Shown piece by piece: positions 1-6,276 of a DNA stretch of 29,208 bases. Position 1 is the first letter of the stretch. Each line of letters opens with the position of its first letter. The stretch is from JAAYCB01 sp012744395 (GTDB taxonomy: Bacteria; Planctomycetota; Planctomycetia; Pirellulales; Thermoguttaceae), in contig JAQVNJ010000077.1 in NCBI GenBank assembly GCA_028703175.1, forward strand, positions 1-29,208, given 5' to 3'. The position numbers and the translations under genes are program-made. The notes under the pieces are model-generated. The model did not search any database. It was not told the origin of the DNA and was given only the letters and a program-made list of their open reading frames with translations.

Positions 1-667
1 GCCACGGCTCGAGCGTCTGGTAGGTGTCGTAGTCGGTGCCCTTCCAGCGGTAGGTGTTCGTGCGGCCGATGACCAGGTCGATCAACCGCTTCTCCTTGTT
101 CAGTCCGAGGATTTCGCCCACCTCGGCCGCGCGGCTGAGCACCAGGTGGGTGCGGTCGAAGAACACGGCCTCCTTGGTGACCGGAACGATCAGCCCGCGC
201 TTGGTTGTCGACGGCGTCTCGATGTAGTCCTCGCCGAAGCCGACGTGCGGGTAAGGCATGCCGGGATGGACCTCGGTGGCCTCGTCGCCGATCCGGCCCG
301 CGCCGGGAATCTTCTCCCCGTCGAGACGCGTGGGAATCGTGTCGACAAGCCGCGAGACGACAAACGCCTCTTGGCTGTAAGCATCGAGGATCTTCGAGTA
401 GATCACCTGCCCGGTGACGTTCAGAAACGCCGTCACATCCACGCCCTCGGCCGCCTCGACCACGCGTACTCCCGGAGACTGCCGCGGGTCGAGCATCCGC
501 ACCCACTGGTGGCCGTCCGGGATCAACCCTTCGGCCAACTCCCGGATGCTGAAATCCTCGGCCCTCAAATGATGGAGACGCAGAGCCTCGGCAAGGTGGG
601 CAACCGTCTGCCGGGCGCCATCGAGCTGGTAACGGCGGCGAAGTTCACGGTATCTGATCGTTGGCAT
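1..667 (-). CDS. Phage-type major capsid protein, partial (runs off left edge)
   Basis: An open frame on the minus strand from an ATG at 667 to the window edge gives 222 residues with no stop, so the C-terminus is missing. AGAGGA lies 7 bases before the ATG. The protein starts MPTIRYRELRRRYQLDG. After an N-terminal arm of about 75 residues it has a stretch (DVTAFLNVTGQVIYSKILDAY, about 77-97) and a following part (RLVDTIPTRLDGEKIPG, then TKRGLIVPVTKEAVFFDR) that look like the Mu gpT / HK97-fold major head subunits annotated in planctomycete genomes. It is third in the order protease-scaffold, decoration protein, capsid, the normal order of tailed-phage head genes, which supports the call. It would form the icosahedral shell. 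The family call is by eye. The reading frame, ribosome site and context are good. Whether the gene is intact cannot be seen. Confidence 0.72.
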   Translation of the reverse strand, partial: MPTIRYRELRRRYQLDGARQTVAHLAEALRLHHLRAEDFSIRELAEGLIPDGHQWVRMLDPRQSPGVRVVEAAEGVDVTAFLNVTGQVIYSKILDAYSQEAFVVSRLVDTIPTRLDGEKIPGAGRIGDEATEVHPGMPYPHVGFGEDYIETPSTTKRGLIVPVTKEAVFFDRTHLVLSRAAEVGEILGLNKEKRLIDLVIGRTNTYRWKGTDYDTYQTLEPW

Positions 668-684
668 GGAGAAGTCCTCTAAAA

Positions 685-720
685 AGCGGAAAGCGGAAAC
701 GGGAAACGGGAAACGGGGAA
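685..720. repeat. Heptamer tandem array (AGCGGAA / ACGGGAA)
   Basis: Five consecutive units of about 7 bases: AGCGGAA twice, ACGGGAA twice, then an 8-base ACGGGGAA. The array sits just upstream of the capsid gene start, so it would be a pyrimidine-rich stretch in that gene's leader. The AGCGGAA unit recurs at 2625-2645. Confidence 0.85.
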
Positions 721-780
721 AGGTGGGGGCCGGGGAGGAACACCCTCCCGCAAATGGCTGCTTGCCGGCGCTCGAAACTT

Positions 781-888
781 GGGCAAGGTTCAAGGTTCAA
801 AATCCAGAATCCGGGCTGCCGCGTCACAGCCCGAGCGCGATCCACTCTTGGCCATTGCGACTTGAACCTTGAACCTTGCCCCTTGCAG
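781..888. repeat. Facing heptamer arrays forming a perfect 20-bp inverted repeat
   Basis: Positions 781-815 read as heptamers (GGGCAAG, GTTCAAG, GTTCAAA and two variants). Positions 861-888 read as CTTGAAC twice, then CTTGCCC and CTTGCAG. The two arrays are complementary: 781-800 is the exact reverse complement of 862-881 (TTGAACCTTGAACCTTGCCC). The spacer is 61 bases. RNA from either strand could fold into a long hairpin. The element fills most of the gap between the decoration and capsid genes. Confidence 0.88.
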
Positions 889-894
889 CGCCTC

Positions 895-1356
895 TCACAC
901 CCCGCCGGTCATCACGGTCGAGCGGATGTCGACCAGCACGCTCGTCGTGCCGGCCGGCGCGCGGCGGGCGATGCGGGCGATCGCCAGATCGGCCGCGCCG
1001 ACCTTCTCGACCACCTGGTTCTCCAGCGCTGTGCCATCCGAGTTCTCGCTGGCCCCCACCAGCTCGCCGAGTTCGAAGACGCCGCTGGCGATGTCGAACT
1101 CGAAGACGCCGGTCGTCGCCACGCGGATCGGATCGGCCTGCCCGGCGCGGCTCCGCTGCATCGCCACGCCCAGAAAGTTCGCCGCAAACAGCGTCTGGTT
1201 GGCCGCCGGCGCGCCCTGGTCGGATTGAGCCGCCGCCGGCCTGGCGTTGTCAACGGCCTGGTAGACCAGATCGCCGATCTCGATCACCGTATCCACATCG
1301 ACCGCCGCGACCACCGGATTCGTGTCGCCGTAACGCCAGCGCATTCTGTCAGACAT
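895..1356 (-). CDS. Phage capsid decoration-type protein (DUF2190-like)
   Basis: A protein of 153 residues starting MSDRMRWRYGDTNPVV. The ATG at 1356 is chosen because AAGGAG lies 8 bases before it; an in-frame ATG further upstream has no such site. The protein is rich in small residues and beta-prone, with a D(T/V)VIEIGDLVY segment near residue 24, a FLGVAMQR turn near 63, a GVFEF segment and a hydrophobic end (TTSVLVDIRSTVMTGGV). This pattern resembles the small DUF2190-type capsid cement proteins that bind the outside of phage heads. It lies between the protease-scaffold gene (87 bases upstream) and the capsid gene (227 bases downstream), where a decoration protein is expected. The family assignment rests on pattern and position rather than on a catalytic motif, so another small head protein is possible. 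Confidence 0.6.
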   Translation of the reverse strand: MSDRMRWRYGDTNPVVAAVDVDTVIEIGDLVYQAVDNARPAAAQSDQGAPAANQTLFAANFLGVAMQRSRAGQADPIRVATTGVFEFDIASGVFELGELVGASENSDGTALENQVVEKVGAADLAIARIARRAPAGTTSVLVDIRSTVMTGGV

Positions 1357-1443
1357 TGGAAACGCTCCTTGGGTGAAAACTGGAATCTGTTGACGACTGC
1401 CTCGTCGGCCCGGCACGCGGCTGCGCAAAGGTGCGGTCCGCCC

Positions 1444-2397
1444 TCACGCGATCGCCCGCACAAACGCCTCCACGTCTCCCGGCGGCTGATGGTAGAACGG
1501 ATTCTGCTCTCGCGCGACCGGGCGGGCGGACGGGCACGCGGCCTCGGCCAGTTCGCGGACCATCTCCGCTCGTTCGTCAATCAACCGGCGAATCTCGGCT
1601 TCGTCCCCCGCCTGCATCAGTCGCTGGAGAAACGACTCGCTGACAATCTGCCGCTCGGGCGAGCCGGCCGGCGCCGGGTCCGGCAGGCCAGACTCCGCCA
1701 GCAGTTGGCCAATCCGCTCGCGGCGGGCGCGGATCTGATCGGCCAGGCGGAGACGGTCCAGTTCCCCTTCCAGGGCCGCAATCCGCTCGGTGGCCTCGGT
1801 CAGCAGCGCCTCGACCAGGTCGGGCCGCACCCGGCGAAGCTCATCGAGCGTGAGCGATTCGAGCCGACCCGCGCCGGCCGCCGCCGCCCGCTGCCGAGAC
1901 GCTCCGTCGTCGGTTGACTCGAACAGTCCAGCCGTTGTCGCCGGATCGGCCACCAGGTCGACGCTCTGCACCTTGGTGATCTCTTCGACGACGAGCGTCT
2001 CGCCCCGCCGCGCGAGCTTTGCCAGGACATTGTGCGAAAAGCCGACGTTCTGCGGAGCGTGTTCGGCGTCCCAGAGCAACTGCTCGGCCAACGCGTGCCG
2101 GGGGTTGAAGTGAAAATCGCCGAACAACCCCTCGCCCGGCCGGGCCGCGACGTTGCGGATCACGCCGATCCGATCCCGGTAATCCCGCGGCCCGGCCGGA
2201 CCGCGCCTGGCATGGTTCACGTTGACCTTGGCGCCCTCATAGAGCGGCGCCGCCCGCTCGATCGCCTCGGGCAGATAGGTCCGCCCGTTCCGCGACGTGA
2301 CACCGAGAATCTTCACGCCGCGGATGATTCCACCCTGGCGGTCGATCGGCATGACCAGCCCGCGTGAATCGACAAACTCTTGAATCGGTTCGTGCAT
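1444..2397 (-). CDS. Prohead maturation protease fused to scaffold-like coiled coil
   Basis: A protein of 317 residues starting MHEPIQEFVDSRGLVMP. Residues 1-160 look like a phage capsid maturation serine protease: YEGAKVNVNH places a His at 62, NVGFSHN places a Ser at 121, and KVQSVDLVADPATTAGLF (142-159) is the usual end of this domain, with Asp147 or Asp151 as possible third residue. Residues from about 175 are charged, Leu/Glu/Arg-rich and helical (TEATERIAALEGELDRLRLADQ), as in proteases that carry an internal scaffold. Such enzymes cut the scaffold out of the prohead and then themselves. An in-frame ATG at 2595 would force translation through a palindrome and a terminator, so the ATG at 2397 (GAGG 9 bases before) is preferred. 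It is the first gene of the capsid module, and no portal or terminase lies upstream of it in this window. Confidence 0.72.
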   Translation of the reverse strand: MHEPIQEFVDSRGLVMPIDRQGGIIRGVKILGVTSRNGRTYLPEAIERAAPLYEGAKVNVNHARRGPAGPRDYRDRIGVIRNVAARPGEGLFGDFHFNPRHALAEQLLWDAEHAPQNVGFSHNVLAKLARRGETLVVEEITKVQSVDLVADPATTAGLFESTDDGASRQRAAAAGAGRLESLTLDELRRVRPDLVEALLTEATERIAALEGELDRLRLADQIRARRERIGQLLAESGLPDPAPAGSPERQIVSESFLQRLMQAGDEAEIRRLIDERAEMVRELAEAACPSARPVAREQNPFYHQPPGDVEAFVRAIA

Positions 2398-2413
2398 TCC
2401 TGGGTTCCTCGCA

Positions 2414-2434
2414 AGGGGTCGGGGTTCAGGGTTC
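2414..2434. repeat. Short heptamer array (AGGGGTC / GGGGTTC / AGGGTTC)
   Basis: Three degenerate 7-base units lie directly upstream of the protease-scaffold start and 20 bases from the palindrome at 2455. It is short, so it counts only together with the other arrays. Confidence 0.55.
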
Positions 2435-2454
2435 CGTTCTTCAGTGCTTACCTC

Positions 2455-2478
2455 GTTCCCAAGCTCCGGCTTGGGAAC
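2455..2478. repeat. REP-like palindrome, copy 1
   Basis: Perfect 10-base arms GTTCCCAAGC and GCTTGGGAAC surround a TCCG loop. The same arms with a TCCC loop recur at 27651-27674. From memory, similar palindromes are widespread between genes in planctomycetes and are often mistranslated as VPKLRLGN-type peptides. Confidence 0.88.
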
Positions 2479-2499
2479 CAGGAGTTGACAATTGGCAAC

Positions 2500-2544
2500 A
2501 AAAAAAGCCCACCCGAAACCCAATTGGGTCGCGTCAGGTGGGCT
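2500..2544 (-). terminator. Rho-independent terminator of the YezD-like gene
   Basis: Read on the minus strand, AGCCCACC (2544-2537) pairs perfectly with GGTGGGCT (2513-2506) and is followed by seven T (2506-2500, sharing one base with the stem). The loop contains a further 12-base palindrome, ACCCAATTGGGT (2518-2529). It lies downstream of the small gene ending at 2680 and before the protease-scaffold gene, so it should separate their transcripts. Confidence 0.8.
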
Positions 2545-2624
2545 CATCCCGATACCCGCCTCCTCTGAGGCGAGCCCGGTTGATACCGATGTCATTCAAA
2601 CGCGGCGTTCGGCAGCCTTCCGAA

Positions 2625-2683
2625 GGCGGAAAGCGGAAAGCCGAGACTCGGCAATGTTCGCTCCGCTCTCCGCTTTCCGCTAC
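2625..2683. repeat. Facing heptamer arrays overlapping a stop codon
   Basis: Units GGCGGAA, AGCGGAA and AGCCGAG (2625-2645) face CCGCTCT, CCGCTTT and CCGCTAC (2663-2683). Positions 2626-2637 and 2669-2680 are a perfect 12-base inverted repeat (TCCGCTTTCCGC). The last unit contains the TAG stop codon (2682-2680 on the minus strand) of the adjoining small gene. Confidence 0.85.
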
Positions 2684-2862
2684 CTCTCAACTTGTTCCAC
2701 CTTGCGGCGGATGTGCTGGATCGTCCCGTCCTGAACGGTCATCTCCAGCCCGGCGGTGCCGTGGAAGCCGCGCTTCAGCACGCCAGACAGGATCTCCGCC
2801 AGCGCCAAATGCAACTGCTCCATCTTGTCTCGATTCGTGCGGCTTTCGGCCACGGTTCCCAT
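2680..2862 (-). CDS. Small YezD-like (DUF2292-like) protein
   Basis: A protein of 60 residues starting MGTVAESRTNRDKMEQLH. The ATG at 2862 has GAGG 8 bases upstream; an ATG at 2823 would give 47 residues. Residues 14-60 combine an amphipathic helix (EQLHLALAEILSGVLKRG) with a GLEMTVQDGTIQHIRRKVEQ beta hairpin. The order resembles YezD/DUF2292 proteins, which carry a short helix followed by a VQDG(x)VxxI strand pair; no function is established for them. A promoter-like pair lies at 2916-2943 and a strong terminator at 2500-2544, so this is probably a single-gene transcript, not part of the capsid operon. The stop codon lies inside a heptamer repeat. The coding call is fairly good, the family call is tentative. 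Confidence 0.5.
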   Translation of the reverse strand: MGTVAESRTNRDKMEQLHLALAEILSGVLKRGFHGTAGLEMTVQDGTIQHIRRKVEQVER

Positions 2863-2915
2863 CGTCGCAACCTCGTCTTGCCCGGTCGATGGCTGTCGAT
2901 CGTTGTCCTGACCCC

Positions 2916-2943
2916 AACATACCAAAACGGGGCAAGATTTCAA
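2916..2943 (-). promoter_or_regulatory. Candidate sigma70-type promoter for the YezD-like gene
   Basis: On the minus strand TTGAAA (2943-2938) and TATGTT (2921-2916) are 16 bases apart, 54 bases before the ATG at 2862. Matches are 5 of 6 and 4 of 6. An imperfect dyad TGAACATTTGTACA (2953-2966) lies just upstream of the -35 element and could be an operator. Confidence 0.45.
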
Positions 2944-2966
2944 CAGAAAAAATGAACATTTGTACA

Positions 2967-3330
2967 CTTTTCTGCAAAATCGTCCCCGCGCCGTTTTTTT
3001 CCTAGTGCGAACCATACCCGCTCACCCAGCATCTGCCGCAAACTAAGGTCGCTGCCCCGCCCCACCGGATTCACCGTTGGAGGCCCCCGGGTCGCGCAAA
3101 CGCCGGGCAGCACCACGCGGCTAAACGGCGGCAGGGTGGTGCGGAGCGGCCCCACCCGAAGTGGCCTGGCTCAGCCGCAACGCGACCAGAACACGCCATT
3201 GGCCAACTCCGGCCGGCTCGGCACCAACCGGCCGGCCAAACCGCGCCAGACACCGCGGGCGAGCATCCCCCGCACCCACCTCTGGCCGCGGACCTTTCCG
3301 GTCTTCCGGCCCAACCCTAAGATGGAGGGT
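2967..3330. other. Gap between the YezD-like gene's control region and mnmG
   Basis: No convincing gene is seen. Positions 2967-3010 are AT-rich with a run of seven T (2994-3000) but no stem before it. Positions 3010-3320 are very GC-rich. The mnmG reading frame stays open back to 3136, but the residues there are Arg/Pro-rich and unlike any MnmG, so they are taken as untranslated. No clear mnmG promoter is visible. Confidence 0.5.
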
Positions 3331-5160
3331 ATGGCTGGAGTCTCTTACGAGTATGACCTGATCGTTGTTGGAGGGGGACACGCCGGCTGCGAGGCGGCCC
3401 TGGCCGCCGCGCGGCTCGGCGCCCGCACGATCCTCCTGACGGACAATCTCGACACGATCGGGCAGATGAGCTGCAATCCGGCGATTGGCGGGGTGGCAAA
3501 GGGACAGATCGTCCGCGAAATCGACGCCCTTGGCGGGGGCATGGGCACGGCGATCGACCGGACGGGCATCCACTTTCGCATGCTCAATCGCAGCAAGGGG
3601 CCCGCAATGCACAGCCCCAGGGCCCAGGCCGACCGCAGGGCCTACCAGCAGGAGGTCAGGCGCCTCCTCGAAGGGCAGGAGGCCCTCAGCCTCAGGCAGG
3701 AGACCGTCGTCGACCTGGTCGTGGAGGGGCCTGAAAACAAGCCCCGCGCCGTGGGGGTGAAAGTCCGCGGCGATGCCGAGTACCGGGCAGACGCGGTCGT
3801 CCTCTCGACCGGCACGTTCATGCGCGGACGGCTGCACTACGGCGAGCAGACGATCCCCGGAGGACGCGCCGCCGAGGGCACAACCGCGGCAGTCAGCCTG
3901 GCCCTCGAGCGGCTCGGCTTCAAGCTGGCACGGTTCAAAACCGGCACGCCGCCGCGGATTCACGGGCGGACGATCGACTACGCCCGAGCCGAGATCCAGT
4001 CGGGAGACGATCCGCCCGAGCCGTTCTCCTTTCTCACCGGGCGGATCGAGACCGAACAGGTCCCATGCTGGGTCGTCTATACGACTCCCGAGCTCCACCA
4101 GGTGATTCGCGAGAATCTCCACCGCGCGCCGATGTATACGGGCCAGATCCGCTCGGAGGGCCCCCGCTACTGCCCCTCGGTGGAGACCAAGATCGTCCGC
4201 TTCGCCAATAAGGATCGCCACCAGTTGTTTCTCGAACCGGAGGGGAGGAATACCGCGGAGGTCTACGTCAACGGGCTGGCAACGAGCCTGCCGCGCGACG
4301 TGCAGGACGCCATCATCCGCGCGGTGCCGGCGCTCCGCAACGCCGAAATTCTCCGCTACGGATACGCGATCGAGTACGACTACCTGCCGCCGGAGCAACT
4401 CAAACCCACGCTGGAAACCAAACGCGTCGACCGCTTGTTCACCGCCGGCCAGGTCAACGGAACCACCGGTTACGAGGAGGCCGCCGGCCAAGGACTGCTT
4501 GCCGGAGCGAACGCGGCCCTGACCCTCGCCGGCAGGGAACCCGTCGTGCTCTCCCGCGACTCCAGCTACCTCGGCGTGATGATCGACGATCTGGTCACGC
4601 GGGGGGTCGTCGAACCCTACCGTATGTTCACCAGCCGTGCCGAACACCGGCTCCGCCTGCGGCACGACAACGCGGACCGCCGGCTGACGCCTCTCGGGCA
4701 CAGACTCGGACTGGTCGACGATGCCCGCCGCCAACTCCTGGATCGGAAAACAGCCCAGATTGAGCAGATCATCGGACTGCTGGAAACAACGCATCTGAAC
4801 GGCCAGCCGCTGGTCAAGATCCTCCGCCGGCCGGAAACGACCTGGCAAGACGTCGTCGACCGCTTGCCGGAGCTGGCACGGTTTCCGCGCCAAGCGGCCC
4901 GGCAGGCAGCCAGCGACATCAAGTATGCCGGCTACATCGCCCGCGAGGAAGCCGAGGTGCAGCGGCAGGCCCGGCTGGCCAGCCGGAGAATCCCCGAGGG
5001 GTTCGACTATGCGGGCGTCTCGCACCTCAGGATCGAAGCCCGCGAGCGGCTCGCCCGAGTCCAGCCGCTCGACTTCGCCCAGGCCAGCCGGATCAGCGGG
5101 ATCACACCGGCCGACCTGGCCGTCTTGATGGTCCACCTGGACGATCGCGGCCGCGCGTAG
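3331..5160 (+). CDS. mnmG: tRNA uridine-5-carboxymethylaminomethyl modification enzyme MnmG (GidA)
   Basis: A protein of 609 residues, close to the usual 620-630. With MnmE it installs the carboxymethylaminomethyl group on wobble uridine 34 of several tRNAs, using FAD, NADH and methylene-tetrahydrofolate in the cytoplasm. The N-terminus has the FAD-binding YDLIVVGGGHAGCEAA (8-23), then QMSCNPAIGGVAKGQ with the conserved Cys48, and FKTGTPPRI further on. GPRYCPSVETKIVRF carries the second conserved Cys, and the C-terminus ends with the family signature GITPADLAVLMVHL. The start at 3331 gives the normal short lead before the FAD motif, with GGAGG only 2 bases away; the ATG at 3322 is an alternative. 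mnmE and rsmG, frequent neighbours elsewhere, are not here. The identification is secure. Confidence 0.96.
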   Translation: MAGVSYEYDLIVVGGGHAGCEAALAAARLGARTILLTDNLDTIGQMSCNPAIGGVAKGQIVREIDALGGGMGTAIDRTGIHFRMLNRSKGPAMHSPRAQADRRAYQQEVRRLLEGQEALSLRQETVVDLVVEGPENKPRAVGVKVRGDAEYRADAVVLSTGTFMRGRLHYGEQTIPGGRAAEGTTAAVSLALERLGFKLARFKTGTPPRIHGRTIDYARAEIQSGDDPPEPFSFLTGRIETEQVPCWVVYTTPELHQVIRENLHRAPMYTGQIRSEGPRYCPSVETKIVRFANKDRHQLFLEPEGRNTAEVYVNGLATSLPRDVQDAIIRAVPALRNAEILRYGYAIEYDYLPPEQLKPTLETKRVDRLFTAGQVNGTTGYEEAAGQGLLAGANAALTLAGREPVVLSRDSSYLGVMIDDLVTRGVVEPYRMFTSRAEHRLRLRHDNADRRLTPLGHRLGLVDDARRQLLDRKTAQIEQIIGLLETTHLNGQPLVKILRRPETTWQDVVDRLPELARFPRQAARQAASDIKYAGYIAREEAEVQRQARLASRRIPEGFDYAGVSHLRIEARERLARVQPLDFAQASRISGITPADLAVLMVHLDDRGRA

Positions 5161-5529
5161 CTCGCGCCCCCGGCCCGCGCGGGGCAATCCTGGCGAGCGG
5201 ATCCGCCAAATCTGGAATCGCGGGTGTTTCCGTAAGTAGTGCAGTTTCAATGACTTAAAAAGAAAATAGCCGTATTGACACGTTCTGGAAGATAGCTATA
5301 ATTGGTCGCAATTGGCAAATTCGGTAAAGTCGGCAGAACCGGAGAGGCCAGCCGTTTAAGTGCAGCTTCGGGAAATACATGGTTTACAGCCGTTGCGGGC
5401 TCAAGGCTACTTTCCCGCGAGTTTGATGACATGGAAGCCTAGAGACTCTTGGACGTTGTGCCGACGCGAGGGGTCTGGGGGTCTCGCTGAGACTGGCTGC
5501 ATTGTGGCTAGGAGGACGGACAAGTACCA
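5161..5529 (+). other. mnmG downstream gap and long leader of the HTH-receiver gene
   Basis: The first 60 bases after mnmG are GC-rich with weak hairpins and no T-run. From 5230 the sequence turns AT-rich and holds the promoter at 5275-5302. The remaining 220 or so bases would be the 5' leader of the gene at 5530. In it, four degenerate 9-base direct units follow one another at 5314-5349 (GGCAAATTC, GGTAAAGTC and two weaker ones). GGAGG (5511-5515) is 14 bases from the ATG, further than usual. No open frame in the leader looks like a protein. Confidence 0.5.
5275..5302 (+). promoter_or_regulatory. Consensus sigma70-type promoter
   Basis: TTGACA (5275-5280) and TATAAT (5297-5302) are both full consensus hexamers, spaced by 16 bases, in an AT-rich island of an otherwise GC-rich window. 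It points at the HTH-receiver gene at 5530. It is the best promoter in the window. Confidence 0.82.
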
Positions 5530-6117
5530 ATGCCAACGAAAACTGTGTTTACGACGGGTGAAGCAGCTAAGATCTGCAAGGTGAGCCAACAGACGATCAT
5601 CCGCTGTTTCGATTCCGGGCAGTTGAAAGGGTTTCGTGTTCCCGGCAGCCGGTTCCGCCGGATTCCTCGCGACCAACTGTTCTCGTTCATGCGAGACAAC
5701 GGCATCCCAACCGACGCCCTCGAAAGCGGCAAGCGAAAGGTCCTGATCGTCGACGACGACGAGGAGCTCGTGGAGCTGATCGAAGACGTGCTCGTCCGCG
5801 ACGGGCGATTCGAGGTCAGAACCGTCAACAACGGATTCGACGCCGGAATGATGGTCAAGGACTACCGGCCCGACCTGATCGTCCTCGACATCATGCTCCC
5901 GGACATCAACGGCAAGGAAGTCTGCCAGCGGGTTCGCAGCGATAAGACGATGGATGCCGTTCGCATCATTTGCATCTCGGGCATGGTCGAAGAGGACAAG
6001 GTGGGCGAGCTGAAGGCCGCCGGCGCAGACGACTTCATGCACAAACCGTTTGAAGTCGAGAGGCTCATCGAGCGGATGTGCCAACTTCTCGACATCGAGG
6101 CGATCCCGAGCATGTGA
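5530..6117 (+). CDS. Excisionase/MerR-type HTH fused to response regulator receiver domain
   Basis: A protein of 195 residues. Residues 5-58 are a small winged HTH of the excisionase (HTH_17) type: FTTGEAAKICKVSQQTIIRCFDSGQLKGFRVPGSR, where the helix pair is followed by the strand that reads GFRVPGSRFRRIP. Residues 69-190 are a receiver domain: acidic DDD at 75-77, phospho-acceptor Asp120 in LIVLDIMLPD, Ser150 in the Thr/Ser switch position and Lys172 in HKPF. The output domain is therefore N-terminal, the reverse of OmpR- and NarL-type regulators. The gene has its own consensus promoter and is followed 159 bases later by a histidine kinase on the same strand, its probable partner. It likely binds DNA, but its targets are unknown. 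Domain calls are strong; the partner relation is inferred from position. Confidence 0.88.
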   Translation: MPTKTVFTTGEAAKICKVSQQTIIRCFDSGQLKGFRVPGSRFRRIPRDQLFSFMRDNGIPTDALESGKRKVLIVDDDEELVELIEDVLVRDGRFEVRTVNNGFDAGMMVKDYRPDLIVLDIMLPDINGKEVCQRVRSDKTMDAVRIICISGMVEEDKVGELKAAGADDFMHKPFEVERLIERMCQLLDIEAIPSM

Positions 6118-6276
6118 GAAGCTCGCGGGGGCAAGAGGTGCTCCGGTCCACGGCGCGCGCCGCCGCGGTGTTGCCCGCGCAGCGACTGCCTGGATGGTGG
6201 CGGCTTTTGGCGCCTGCTTGCCCGCAAGGGGCATTCCTCCGTTTGACCTCGGCCGCAAGGGAGCCAGCAACGCCGC

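Noticed and set aside
781..888. Diversity-generating retroelement template repeat
   Set aside because: No reverse transcriptase gene and no A-specific variation between copies; the repeats are short and inverted.
2398..2595. N-terminal extension of the protease-scaffold protein to an ATG at 2595
   Set aside because: It would translate a REP-like palindrome and a terminator; its residues (VPKPELGN type) are the known false translation of such repeats.
3136..3330. 65-residue N-terminal extension of MnmG
   Set aside because: Unlike MnmG proteins, which begin shortly before the GGGHAG motif.
3121..5250. A 709-codon minus-strand open frame opposite mnmG
   Set aside because: It mirrors mnmG codon bias, has no recognisable motif or start context, and mnmG is certain on the other strand.
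5360..5584. Leader peptide gene before the HTH-receiver gene
   Set aside because: The frame overlaps the true start, has no ribosome site and no amino-acid pattern typical of attenuators.
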